Part shown: positions 43,938-52,363 of the stretch, piece after piece | Position numbering within the stretch: position 1 is the first letter of the stretch | Layout of the letters: every line of letters begins with the position of its first letter | Origin: Clostridium manihotivorum | Lineage (GTDB): Bacteria; Bacillota; Clostridia; Clostridiales; Clostridiaceae | NCBI RefSeq assembly: GCF_004015185.1 | Contig: NZ_CP025746.1 | Span: 3,861,776 to 3,925,775 of the forward strand | Length of the DNA stretch: 64,000 bases | Reading direction: 5' to 3' | The notes under the pieces: generated by a model | Told to the model about the DNA's origin: nothing | Databases searched by the model: none | Seen by the model: only the letters and a program-made list of their open reading frames with translations | Program-made: the position numbers and the translations under genes

Positions 43938-44637
43938 TGTAATAGAATTAAAAAATATTGATAAAGTATATGGTTCAGTAATAAAAACTCAGGTTTTAAA
44001 TGATATAAGTTTATCCTTTGAAGAAGGTACCTTTAATTCCATAATTGGTGCTTCTGGTAGTGGTAAGAGTACTTTATTAAATATAATGGGGACTTTAGAT
44101 AAACCATCAAGTGGTGAAATCTATATAAATGGAATTAGAACTGATAAGATGAAGAAAAATCAGCTTGCAGAACTTCGCAATAAGACTATAGGTTTCATAT
44201 TCCAGTTCCATTACCTACTACCTGAATTTACAGCATTAGAAAATGTGCTTATGCCTTATATGATAGGCAATTCTAAACCCTCTAAAGAAATAATCAAAAG
44301 AGCTGATGAGCTTTTAGACTTAGTTGGACTAAGCAAGGTAAAAAATAATTTGGCCACTAATATGTCCGGTGGTCAACAGCAAAGAACTGCTATCGCAAGA
44401 GCTTTAATCAACAATCCAAAGATAGTTTTAGCAGACGAACCAACTGGTAACTTAGACTCGGAATCTACAGAAAATATTTATAAACTTTTAAGAGATATAA
44501 ATGAAAAGATGAAAACCACTTTTATAGTCATTACTCACGATAACAGAATAGCTGAAAAAGCAGATAGAATCATCGAAATAAAAGACGGAAAAATCACCAT
44601 GGATACATCAAAGGAAAATCTTGCAATAGGCCTTTAA
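43930..44637 (+). CDS. ABC transporter ATP-binding protein (LolD/MacB type)
   Basis: 235 residues. Walker A IIGASGSGKSTLLN, Q-loop FIFQFHYLLPEF, signature MSGGQQQRTAIARAL, Walker B KIVLADEPTGNLDS and switch His in VITHDNR are all intact. It powers the permease encoded just upstream, with which its frame overlaps by eight bases. The LDS after Walker B is typical of the LolD/MacB subfamily. Confidence 0.96.
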   Translation: MHNVIELKNIDKVYGSVIKTQVLNDISLSFEEGTFNSIIGASGSGKSTLLNIMGTLDKPSSGEIYINGIRTDKMKKNQLAELRNKTIGFIFQFHYLLPEFTALENVLMPYMIGNSKPSKEIIKRADELLDLVGLSKVKNNLATNMSGGQQQRTAIARALINNPKIVLADEPTGNLDSESTENIYKLLRDINEKMKTTFIVITHDNRIAEKADRIIEIKDGKITMDTSKENLAIGL

Positions 44638-44673
44638 ACTATACTATTAAAGTGGATTTTTCTAAATTTACTA

Positions 44674-44763
44674 AAGGACGATATCAGCAATCACCATACT
44701 TAGTTGACTTAGTTATACATTAAACAAAAATATAGAAATCAATAAATTGCTGGTATCTCCTTT
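44674..44763. repeat. long inverted repeat upstream of the DAK2-DegV gene
   Basis: AAGGACGATATCAGCAAT at 44674-44691 can pair with ATTGCTGGTATCTCCTTT at 44746-44763, enclosing about 54 bases. It does not match families A-E. It may be a leader structure for the next gene or an unrelated palindromic element. A TTGACT at 44704 lies in the loop, but no good -10 is placed for it. Confidence 0.5.
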
Positions 44764-44799
44764 ATCAATTATAAAAGCAATTTAATCAGGAGAAATAAT

Positions 44800-46590
44800 A
44801 TGGACTCTAATATTATAGATGGAAACAAGCTTTATTTCGCCTTCTTAGCAGGTGCAAATGAAGTATCAAAAGAAAAAGATAATTTAAATAAAATTAATGT
44901 GTTTCCTGTTGCTGATGGTGATACGGGAACCAACTTAAAAAATACACTAGATTATATAATTAGGTACTCTACTCCATCAGTTTCTGCCTCTGAAACCTTA
45001 AAATCACTTGCTGATGCGGCTATAGGTGGTGCAAGAGGAAATTCGGGTTCAATTTTTGCTCAATATATATGTGGTATGGCAGATTCTATAGGAAATGCTG
45101 ATTTTTTATCTTCTAATACATTATCACAATGTGCTAACTCTGCTGTAATATATGCTTACAACTCAGTTATGGAGCCTGTAGAAGGAACTATATTATCAGT
45201 TATGAAATCCTGGTCCATAGCATTAAAAGAAACACAAGAGTTATATACCAGCCTTGAAGATATGTTGTATCAATCATTGCAAATAGCAAAGACTGCATTA
45301 ACCAATACCAATAGTGAACTTTTTGCACTTAAAGGTACCTCTTTAGTGGATTCTGGTGCTAAAGGCTTCCTTCACTTTATTGAAGGTTTTTCTAACTATA
45401 TAGTAAATGAAGAAATGCTAGATTATGAAATTACTAAAGAGGAAGTCACTGCTACAGAGGAGTGTTTAGATAGTGATCATAAGCTTCAGGATATAAAGCA
45501 TAGGTATTGCACAGAGGCTATATTAGAACCGTCAGTTGTAGATATGAATTCTATAAAAAACGCTTTGATCTCCTTTGGGGATTCACTTATAGTTGCAGGT
45601 AACTCTAATAAAGTTAAGATTCATATTCATACAAATAATCCTACAGAGCTTTTTCTTAAACTAAGACAATATGGAAAGATATTAGAACAAAAAATAGATG
45701 ATATGCAAAAACAAAATGATATTGTAGCTAACAAAAAATATAATATAGCTTTAGTCACTGATTCTATAGCTGATATTCCGAAAACTTTAATTGATAAATA
45801 TCAGATAACTGTTATTCCTATAAGTATTTTACTTGAGGATAGCATTTATTTAGATCGGTTAACCATCGATTCAGACAGTTTTTTTGAAATTGAAAAAAGC
45901 TTAAAGGAATACCCTACTTCTTCTCAACCTTCAATTAAAAATGTAGAAGCCACTTTTTCCTTTCTTTCCACCCACTATGATTCAATAATAGCCATAATGG
46001 TATCAAAAGAGCTTAGCGGAACTTTTAATGTAGTAAATAAGGCTGCAGAGGCTTTAAGTAAGCAAGGTAAAAAAATATCTGTAATAAACTCCAGGCTTAA
46101 CTCAGGCGCTCAAGGCTTGTTAGTTGTAAAAGCAGCAAAAGAGATCGCAGCAAATAAATCCCATGAACAAGTTCTAGAGACTATAAATTCATGTATTACC
46201 AAAACTAAGATATACGTAAATGTGAATACCCTCAAATACATGGTAAGAGGAGGAAGGGTGAAGCCTTTAGCTGGATGGCTAAGCAAATTAGTTAATATAA
46301 AGCCAATTGTGTCACTTGATAATAGTGGAAAAGGCATAGCTTTTGGAAAGTCCTTCAGCTCTAAGGGAAGCAAGAAAAAGCTATTAGCCCTAATAAAAGA
46401 GCAACTTTCAAAAAGTAAAATTGAAGACTATGTTATTGTCCATGGAGATGCTATGGATAAAGCACTTGAACTAAAAGAAAACCTAAAGACCTTAATAGGA
46501 AAAGAGCCACTGTTTATAATGCCAGTATCTACAGTAGTTGCTATGAGTGCAGGACGAGGGTCTGTAGCAATAGCATTTATAACCAAATAA
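44800..46590 (+). CDS. FakA-FakB fusion: DAK2 kinase domain joined to DegV lipid-binding domain
   Basis: 596 residues. Residues 1-200 are a DAK2/DhaL-type nucleotide domain (VFPVADGDTGTNLKNTL, GGARGNSGSIFAQY, GAKGFLHFIEGF). Residues 235-305 resemble the FakA middle domain (HRYCTEAILEP, FGDSLIVAGNSNKVKIHIHTNNPTELF). Residues 312-596 are a DegV domain (ALVTDSIADIP, PTSSQPS, LSGTFN, NTLKYMVRGGRVKPLAG, AMSAGRGSVAIAF), which holds a fatty acid. In most Firmicutes FakA and FakB are separate proteins that together phosphorylate exogenous fatty acids. A fused form suggests a dedicated pair. It is followed 30 bases later by a DUF1295 membrane protein gene. Confidence 0.92.
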   Translation: MDSNIIDGNKLYFAFLAGANEVSKEKDNLNKINVFPVADGDTGTNLKNTLDYIIRYSTPSVSASETLKSLADAAIGGARGNSGSIFAQYICGMADSIGNADFLSSNTLSQCANSAVIYAYNSVMEPVEGTILSVMKSWSIALKETQELYTSLEDMLYQSLQIAKTALTNTNSELFALKGTSLVDSGAKGFLHFIEGFSNYIVNEEMLDYEITKEEVTATEECLDSDHKLQDIKHRYCTEAILEPSVVDMNSIKNALISFGDSLIVAGNSNKVKIHIHTNNPTELFLKLRQYGKILEQKIDDMQKQNDIVANKKYNIALVTDSIADIPKTLIDKYQITVIPISILLEDSIYLDRLTIDSDSFFEIEKSLKEYPTSSQPSIKNVEATFSFLSTHYDSIIAIMVSKELSGTFNVVNKAAEALSKQGKKISVINSRLNSGAQGLLVVKAAKEIAANKSHEQVLETINSCITKTKIYVNVNTLKYMVRGGRVKPLAGWLSKLVNIKPIVSLDNSGKGIAFGKSFSSKGSKKKLLALIKEQLSKSKIEDYVIVHGDAMDKALELKENLKTLIGKEPLFIMPVSTVVAMSAGRGSVAIAFITK

Positions 46591-46620
46591 AAATTTCAAT
46601 AACTGATAAAGGAGGATAAT

Positions 46621-47397
46621 ATGGATTCAATATATATATTCAGCGCGTTAATATTACTATGTTATTTTGTCATATTCTTTATTATAGGACAAATTGTAAA
46701 CAATAACTCAATAGTTGACATAGCCTGGGGGCTTGGTTTTGTTATAGTAGCTATGTCCACTTACTTTATTAAAAGCGATATGTCAATAAGAAGCACTTTG
46801 CTAACCTGCATCATCACAATATGGGGAGTTAGACTTTCCTTATATATAGGTAAAAGAAATATAGGAAAAGGTGAAGACTATAGATATGTGAATATGAGAA
46901 AAAGATGGGGCACTACCCTTCCAAGACTAAAGGCCTTTTTAAATGTCTATGTATTACAAGGGGTACTTCTCTATATAATAGCTCAGCCTATATTAATAGT
47001 TAACTATAATGTAAATACAGATTTGAAACTACTAGATTATTTAGGTTTAACTGTTTGGATTATTGGCTTTTTATTCGAAGCAATAGGTGATCATCAACTT
47101 AGAAAGTTCAAATTAGATCCAAAGAACAAAGGGAAAATAATGAAGTATGGTCTTTGGAAATATACAAGACACCCAAACTACTTTGGAGAGGCAACCATGT
47201 GGTGGGGAATTTTATTAATAGCCCTATCAAGTAAGTTAAATCTATTAATCATCATAAGTCCTACAATTATGACTTTACTTTTGTTATTTGTTTCTGGAGT
47301 ACCACTTCTTGAGAAGAAATATAAAGATAATAGCGAATTTATTGAATATGCTAAAATAACCAACAAGTTTATACCTGGTTTCCCTAAGAAGAAATAG
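46621..47397 (+). CDS. DUF1295 (steroid 5-alpha-reductase-like) membrane protein
   Basis: 258 residues with six or seven membrane segments. The family pattern is clear: [53 protein letters not shown] and the C-terminal [20 protein letters not shown] shared with isoprenylcysteine methyltransferase-like and reductase enzymes. It probably modifies a lipid, using NADPH or a methyl donor; the substrate is unknown. AAAGGAGGAT lies before the ATG, and the 30-base gap suggests co-transcription with the FakA-FakB fusion. Confidence 0.9.
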   Translation: MDSIYIFSALILLCYFVIFFIIGQIVNNNSIVDIAWGLGFVIVAMSTYFIKSDMSIRSTLLTCIITIWGVRLSLYIGKRNIGKGEDYRYVNMRKRWGTTLPRLKAFLNVYVLQGVLLYIIAQPILIVNYNVNTDLKLLDYLGLTVWIIGFLFEAIGDHQLRKFKLDPKNKGKIMKYGLWKYTRHPNYFGEATMWWGILLIALSSKLNLLIIISPTIMTLLLLFVSGVPLLEKKYKDNSEFIEYAKITNKFIPGFPKKK

Positions 47398-47439
47398 CTT
47401 AAATATTTAATATATTCCACTATAAACTTCAAATATATA

Positions 47440-47529
47440 TGTACCACTTCATACTAATAGCTTCATTTTCTAACTCTCCACTGAGAATCCAGAGTAGTTT
47501 TGAAAATAGCTTTCAGCCTGAAGTGGTAG
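47440..47529. repeat. palindromic repeat family B, copy 6
   Basis: GTACCACTTCATACTAATAG to GCCTGAAGTGGTAG, with ACTCTCCACTGAG / CCAGAGTAG stem and TTTTGAAAATAGCTTTCAG. It is followed six bases later by family A copy 10. Confidence 0.8.
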
Positions 47530-47534
47530 TTCTT

Positions 47535-47639
47535 TATAGGATTACTTTACGAAAACTTAAGTCATGCATATTAAAAAACAACGTTCTCTAGGAATTTTTG
47601 CAGCATAAGTAACTTAATAGTTGAATTTATAATCCTATA
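47535..47639. repeat. palindromic repeat family A, copy 10
   Basis: TATAGGATTACTTTACGAAA to GAATTTATAATCCTATA; inner arms are CTTAAGTCATGCAT and GCATAAGTAACTTAAT. It lies between two plus-strand genes. Confidence 0.8.
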
Positions 47640-47731
47640 CATTATTAAAATAAAATCTATCTATAGCCAATCATTCTCCTCTAAATTGTGCTAAAATGAT
47701 ATAGACATTATATAGAAGGAGTGGTTTCTTA

Positions 47732-49180
47732 GTGGATTCACGAAAAAACAGCATAATAGTAGCACTAATGGTAGCAATGTTTTTAGGAGCTGTAGAAGGA
47801 ACAGTAGTAACTACTGCTGTGCCATCAATAGTAAAAAGCTTAAATGGTTTTGAGCTTATAAGTTGGGTATTTTCTGCTTATATGCTTACTTCAGCTATCT
47901 CAACGCCTATTTATGGTAAATTGTCAGACTTATATGGAAGAAAGCTTATGCTTTCAATAGCAATATCTATATTTTTAGTTGGAAGCTTCTTATGCGGCTT
48001 TTCTCATAACATGTACGAGCTTATATTCTTTAGAGCGCTTCAAGGACTTGGCGCTGGAGGAATATTCACTATAAGCTATACTATAGTAGGTGATGTATTT
48101 ACTTTGGCAGAAAGGGCTAAGGTACAGGGCTGGCTTAGTTCAGTTTGGGGAATTGCCAGCTTAGTTGGCCCTTTTCTTGGTGGTTTTTTTATAGATTATT
48201 TAAGTTGGAACTGGATATTCTTTATAAATTTACCCTTTGGAATACTTTGCATTATACTACTTCAAAAGAATCTTAAAGAAGCTTTTGAAAAAACAAAGCA
48301 TAAAATTGATTTTTTAGGTACTATACTTCTTTCAGTAGCGATACTATTCATATTACTAAGTATTATGGCTGCAGAAAAAAGTAGTAGTTTCTTATCTACA
48401 AGTATTGTTATTTTCTTCATACTTGCAATTGTTACGTTCTTCGTATTTTATAAAGTAGAACAAAAGGCTGAAGAGCCTATTATACCTTTTGAGATATTTA
48501 CAAAGACAAATACTATTACTAATATCATAGGCTTTTTAGCATCAGCTGTACTTATAGGCTCAGATGTGTATATGCCAATATATATTCAGAATATACTAGG
48601 AAAAAGTGCTACAATATCAGGTTTATCCTTAGCTCCAATGTCAATTTCTTGGCTTATAGCCGCTGTAGTATTAGGAAAGGCATTAACTAAATATGGTGAA
48701 AGAAATGTGACTATCTTCTCTTTTATTATTTTATTAATAGGCGCAATACTTTTAGCAACCTTAGGCATAAATTCACCGTTAATTTTGTCTATGCTATATA
48801 CCTTTATTTTGGGCATTGGTTTTGGAGGTATCTTCACTATTATTACCATCATAATTCAAAGCTCTGTAGATTTTAATATGCGTGGTGCTGCAACTGCATC
48901 AAATACCTTGCTCCGCACTTTAGGCCAAACAATTGGTGTAAGTGTCTTTGGAAGTATGTTTAACTTAAGCATAATAAATTACTTTAATAAGGTAGGAGTA
49001 CAAAATATAGATCCTAATAATTTGTATTCTAAAGCTGAAGCAGGTTTAAAATTTACTATATCAAATATAAAAAACTCTCAGATATCTGGTATAAGAAATA
49101 TATTTATAGTATTGATAGTTCTTTCAGTGGTTTGTCTCTTGCTATCCTTTGCTCTTCCAAACAAACTAAAAGAAGACTAA
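47732..49180 (+). CDS. MFS multidrug exporter, DHA2 (EmrB/QacA) family
   Basis: 482 residues with about 14 membrane segments. Motifs of the 14-helix drug:proton antiporters are present: VEGTVVTTAVPSIVKSLNG (motif D1), GKLSDLYGRKLML (motif A) and GAGGIFTISYTIVGDVF with GSVWGIASLVGPFLGGFFID-like motif C region (SSVWGIASLVGPFLGGFFID). It starts with GTG, with GAAGGAG upstream. It would expel toxic compounds with proton influx; specificity is unknown. Confidence 0.93.
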   Translation: MDSRKNSIIVALMVAMFLGAVEGTVVTTAVPSIVKSLNGFELISWVFSAYMLTSAISTPIYGKLSDLYGRKLMLSIAISIFLVGSFLCGFSHNMYELIFFRALQGLGAGGIFTISYTIVGDVFTLAERAKVQGWLSSVWGIASLVGPFLGGFFIDYLSWNWIFFINLPFGILCIILLQKNLKEAFEKTKHKIDFLGTILLSVAILFILLSIMAAEKSSSFLSTSIVIFFILAIVTFFVFYKVEQKAEEPIIPFEIFTKTNTITNIIGFLASAVLIGSDVYMPIYIQNILGKSATISGLSLAPMSISWLIAAVVLGKALTKYGERNVTIFSFIILLIGAILLATLGINSPLILSMLYTFILGIGFGGIFTIITIIIQSSVDFNMRGAATASNTLLRTLGQTIGVSVFGSMFNLSIINYFNKVGVQNIDPNNLYSKAEAGLKFTISNIKNSQISGIRNIFIVLIVLSVVCLLLSFALPNKLKED

Positions 49181-49201
49181 AATTTGATAGTTCTTATTAA
49201 C

Positions 49202-49305
49202 TATAGGTATCCTTTACGAAAACTTAATTTATACATGTTCGATAATCCCGGCTTCTGGTGATTATCGAGCATACATAAATTGATAGTTGAAGTTGGATAA
49301 CTATA
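49202..49305. repeat. palindromic repeat family A, copy 11
   Basis: TATAGGTATCCTTTACGAAA to GAAGTTGGATAACTATA, with inner arms TTAATTTATACATG and CATACATAAATTGA and a core TCGATAATCCCGGCTTCTGG against GATTATCGAG. The most typical copy in the window. Confidence 0.85.
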
Positions 49306-49318
49306 AAAACTTTTAAAA

Positions 49319-49369
49319 TAGAACCCGTGAATATATTATTAGCAACTTAAATATATTCATGGGTTCTAA
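49319..49369 (+). terminator. terminator-like hairpin after the MFS gene
   Basis: AGAACCCGTGAATATATT and AATATATTCATGGGTTCT arms (17-18 pairs). It comes after family A copy 11, about 140 bases beyond the MFS stop. Confidence 0.6.
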
Positions 49370-49389
49370 ACTATCACTTACAGCTATAC

Positions 49390-49570
49390 ATTGATACACT
49401 CCTATATATTTTAAATTTATATTTTGAACTCTTCTCAGAAGTCAGAGAACTTTAGCATTGTATTTTAGATCGAATTTGACTATATTCATAACCTAACAAA
49501 CACTATTTCAAGCATAATACCCTTAATTGAGTTAAGCTTAGCAAACACTTAATTTCAATATGGTAGCTTA
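49390..49570. repeat. decayed family B and family C remnants
   Basis: About 49392-49485 follows family B order (AATTTATATTTTGAACTC, TTCTCAGAAGTCAGAGAACTT, TTTTAGATCGAA), and AACACTTAATTTCAATATGGTA near 49545 recalls the family C end. Both are diverged; no gene is present here. Confidence 0.4.
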
Positions 49571-49578
49571 ATAGTAAA

Positions 49579-50154
49579 TTACATTAATACATAATCATCA
49601 GCATTTTCCTTTGCTTTTATGCTGCTATTATTAAAACTGTATTCCTTATGCAATACCCAAGTATTATTTTCCCACTTATAAATGCAAACATTGTCAAAGG
49701 AACTCCTAAACTCACAGGGAATTTTTGATACATGTTCCCAGATATACTGATAGATAGGCTTTATATTCTTAGACGCAACAGTTATATGGAATGCCTTCTC
49801 TTTACCTTCATTTTCTTTAAAAGTTATGTAGTTGAAGGAGTCTAAGATATCTATTATTTTATCATGAACTTCCTTACCTTCCTCAGTTAGCTTCATACTC
49901 ATATAAACTACTCTGTTATCGAAGTGATCAAATCCATCAATTTTAAGTGGAGTTACTCTTTGCGCCTTACAAAAATCATCAAGCTTCTCCTCAAGCTCAG
50001 AAATACTACCTTCATATTCAAAAGGTGCCTTAATGGTAAAATGAGCAGGTAGTTTTGAAGACTTAGATTTGAACTTACTGTACAATTCCCTTCTTAAATT
50101 ATTATTAAATGCCCCTGCCTCACCCTTAATTACAGATACAATAACATATCTCAT
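49579..50154 (-). CDS. 2H phosphoesterase, 2'-5' RNA ligase-like
   Basis: 191 residues. Two H-x-T motifs, AHFTIKAPF (about residue 38) and AFHITVASK (about residue 124), define the 2H phosphoesterase fold. Family members open 2',3'-cyclic phosphates or ligate RNA ends in vitro; the physiological role is unclear. Cytoplasmic. A GGAGATG site precedes the ATG. The C-terminal 50 residues are less conserved. Confidence 0.85.
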   Translation of the reverse strand: MRYVIVSVIKGEAGAFNNNLRRELYSKFKSKSSKLPAHFTIKAPFEYEGSISELEEKLDDFCKAQRVTPLKIDGFDHFDNRVVYMSMKLTEEGKEVHDKIIDILDSFNYITFKENEGKEKAFHITVASKNIKPIYQYIWEHVSKIPCEFRSSFDNVCIYKWENNTWVLHKEYSFNNSSIKAKENADDYVLM

Positions 50155-50298
50155 AATAACATCTCCTTCATATTAAAATCATAAATAAACTAAAAGAATA
50201 TAGATTTCTTATATATAAAAAGATGCATATTCCAATTAATAAAATTAGAATACACATCCTTAGTATTAAACTTTAATAAATATTTATTTATAATACTT

Positions 50299-51375
50299 CT
50301 AATTAACTTCTTGCTTTTCTCTTAGCTCTTCAACATACTTCTTCCATTGATAAATAAAATCCGACTTGTTTTTCTTATACATCTTATTCATATCATTAGT
50401 GTACCCAACAAAGGTTCCTAAATTAAGTTGTGCTATAAAGTTCAATATTTCATCTATTCTTTTAGCCTTTCTAGTAACAGAAACGCTATAGGCTTCTCCG
50501 TCAGAAAATACAAAGTTTATAAAGTTATTTTTCCCTGCTGGAATAAATCCGTAGACTTTATTTTGAATTGTCTTTTTATAGGTCCACATAAGCTCTTTAA
50601 TAGGCATAGCAAAGACAATCTGCTGACTATCTACAATTATATAATTTTTTGTAATTGTTACAGGTCCGTTTTTATAAACATTAGGTTCCTTAACTTCTTC
50701 ATCCACCTCTTTAAGTAGCTGATCTAAATTGCCATTTGCATAAACCTTCATACTTTTCATTGCTTTCTTATTTTTTACTACTACTGGAATATAAATAACA
50801 CATAAAGCAAATACTAGAATTGCAACTCCTATAATTGGAGCCGTCACCTCTTCCAAAGGTGTAGCATCCTTAAGATATGCTCCATATATTGCGTCTTCTG
50901 CTTTACTAGCTGAAACGCCTTCCTTAATTAATTGATCTTTCATAAAGCTGTATTCATTTTCTTTAAAATTTTCTAGCTTTCCATGAAAGCTATAGACACC
51001 GCTTTCCTTCTTAGCTAACTTATCATATTCATCATTAGATATACTTATACATAAAAGTTTATTGCTTACATTGACTGCTATAATATGTTCACTAACACTT
51101 TCGCTAGTTTTTATACCAAATCTACTTCTAGTAACCTTTATAACTGTATTCATATCATAAACATCATTAGAATCTATTTTTACATATTTTTTTGTTGCAG
51201 AAGCAATATTATAATCTTCAGCAGTTTTTATTACTATTGCTTTATTAGAATAATCTTTATATTCAAAAACAGCAGAAGCAATTAACAGTGCTATAATTAA
51301 TATAAAAAATATTAAACCTATTGATCTTATTCTCCATCTTTTTTTATTGATTTTAATAAAGTATGAGTTTTCCAT
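50299..51375 (-). CDS. membrane protein of unknown function (DUF6709-like)
   Basis: 358 residues from the ATG at 51375, which has TTGGAGGT upstream; a start at 51468 has none. Membrane helices lie near residues 18-38 (SIGLIFFILIIALLIASAVF) and 180-205 (PIIGVAILVFALCVIYIPVVV). Between them is an extracytoplasmic domain of about 140 residues. The C-terminal 150 residues are cytoplasmic with a PH-like look (VTITKNYIIVDSQQIVFAMPIKELMWTYKK). I do not assign a function. Confidence 0.75.
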   Translation of the reverse strand: MENSYFIKINKKRWRIRSIGLIFFILIIALLIASAVFEYKDYSNKAIVIKTAEDYNIASATKKYVKIDSNDVYDMNTVIKVTRSRFGIKTSESVSEHIIAVNVSNKLLCISISNDEYDKLAKKESGVYSFHGKLENFKENEYSFMKDQLIKEGVSASKAEDAIYGAYLKDATPLEEVTAPIIGVAILVFALCVIYIPVVVKNKKAMKSMKVYANGNLDQLLKEVDEEVKEPNVYKNGPVTITKNYIIVDSQQIVFAMPIKELMWTYKKTIQNKVYGFIPAGKNNFINFVFSDGEAYSVSVTRKAKRIDEILNFIAQLNLGTFVGYTNDMNKMYKKNKSDFIYQWKKYVEELREKQEVN

Positions 51376-51649
51376 AAATACCTCCAATTTGTAATATATC
51401 CCCATTATATACACATGTGCTAATAGTGTCAAATCAGGTACTATTTTGTCACATGAAATTGTTATCATTATATTATTTTAATATATATTTTTCTCTTTTG
51501 ATATTAATATGACAAAAACCTCCAAATAGCTTTTTCTTATATTTTAACAACTTTTCCCTAATAACATAAATAGCTTATCTTCTTTGCAATATCTTAACAG
51601 GCATACTTTAAGCAAATAATCAAAGAATAAAAAAGGAGGTGATTTTAAT

Positions 51650-51790
51650 ATGGGAAAGATAAATGATAAAAATAAGTTAGGTGATAAAAAAGCATATCTA
51701 AACAAATATAAAAATTCAGAACCTAATCCAGTAGATACAAATGGAGATAAAGATATGAGAGAACCTGTACGTGGATTACCTCAAAGATAG
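51650..51790 (+). CDS. tiny charged protein, NPV...PVRxLP family, first of three
   Basis: 46 residues, mostly Lys, Asn, Asp and Gly, with no hydrophobic stretch. It contains SEPNPVDT followed by MREPVRGLPQR at the C-terminus. AAAGGAGGTG lies seven bases before the ATG, a near-perfect ribosome binding site. The third gene of the group shares the blocks NPV and PVRxLP. The protein looks disordered; function unknown. 51376-51649 upstream contains only an imperfect hairpin. Confidence 0.7.
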   Translation: MGKINDKNKLGDKKAYLNKYKNSEPNPVDTNGDKDMREPVRGLPQR

Positions 51791-51861
51791 ATTTTATTAA
51801 GTCTCATTAATTTCTAAGGAACTTAGATGCTATATTTAAAGTAATGGAGGTGTTTTAGGAA

Positions 51862-52002
51862 ATGAGAAAATCAAGAGATTTGGATGCATTCAAAAAAGAA
51901 CACCACTCAAAAGATAAAGATTTTAACCCAGAGCCAGTGAAAATAGTTTGGAATAAAGATTCAAAAAAGCCAACAATCAAAGAACCAGAAGAACGTTTGT
52001 AA
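51862..52002 (+). CDS. tiny charged protein, second of three
   Basis: 46 residues, starting MRKSRDLDAFKKEHHSKDKD and containing FNPEPVKIVWNKDSKKP, ending EPEERL. GGAGGTG lies nine bases before the ATG. It is similar in size and charge to its two neighbours and shares an N-P-x-P-V block, but not the PVRxLP ending. Function unknown. Confidence 0.65.
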   Translation: MRKSRDLDAFKKEHHSKDKDFNPEPVKIVWNKDSKKPTIKEPEERL

Positions 52003-52082
52003 TAATATAAAGATTTTAAAGGAAAGGATGTAAACAATAACTCTTTATAGAGTTTTATAAGTTTTACATAGGGTATATTATT

Positions 52083-52226
52083 ATGACACAAAAACTAGGA
52101 AAAAATAATAGAACCGGTGAAAAATCTTATTATAGAAATAAAAATAATAAATCTGCAGCTAATCCAGTAAATGCAGAGAAAAATGAAAACACAAGCATGC
52201 CAGTAAGGCATCTTCCAGAACATTAG
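52083..52226 (+). CDS. tiny charged protein, NPV...PVRxLP family, third of three
   Basis: 47 residues, MTQKLGKNNRTGEKSYYRNK then SAANPVNAEKNENTSMPVRHLPEH. The pattern NPV-(10-14 residues)-MPVRxLP matches the first gene of the trio, so they are likely paralogues. The ribosome binding site is weaker (TAGGGT) than in the other two. A terminator follows at once, so the three may form one transcript. Confidence 0.6.
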   Translation: MTQKLGKNNRTGEKSYYRNKNNKSAANPVNAEKNENTSMPVRHLPEH

Positions 52227-52232
52227 AGAATA

Positions 52233-52275
52233 AGAAGCCTACAGAGAAATCGCAAAACTCTGTAGGCTTCTATAT
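52233..52275 (+). terminator. intrinsic terminator after the three tiny genes
   Basis: AGAAGCCTACAGAG and CTCTGTAGGCTTCT perfect 14-base arms followed by an AT-rich tail, seven bases after the last stop. Confidence 0.85.
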
Positions 52276-52363
52276 TTATATGGATTAAAGCAAAACGCTT
52301 TAATGGGGGCAATATTGAGGATTAGTTAATAATAAATCAGACACTATGCTGAGTTATTAGATA

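Noticed and set aside
51855..52091. 78-residue reading frame on the minus strand opposite the tiny charged genes
   Set aside because: No ribosome binding site and no family likeness; the plus-strand frames have strong ribosome binding sites and shared motifs.
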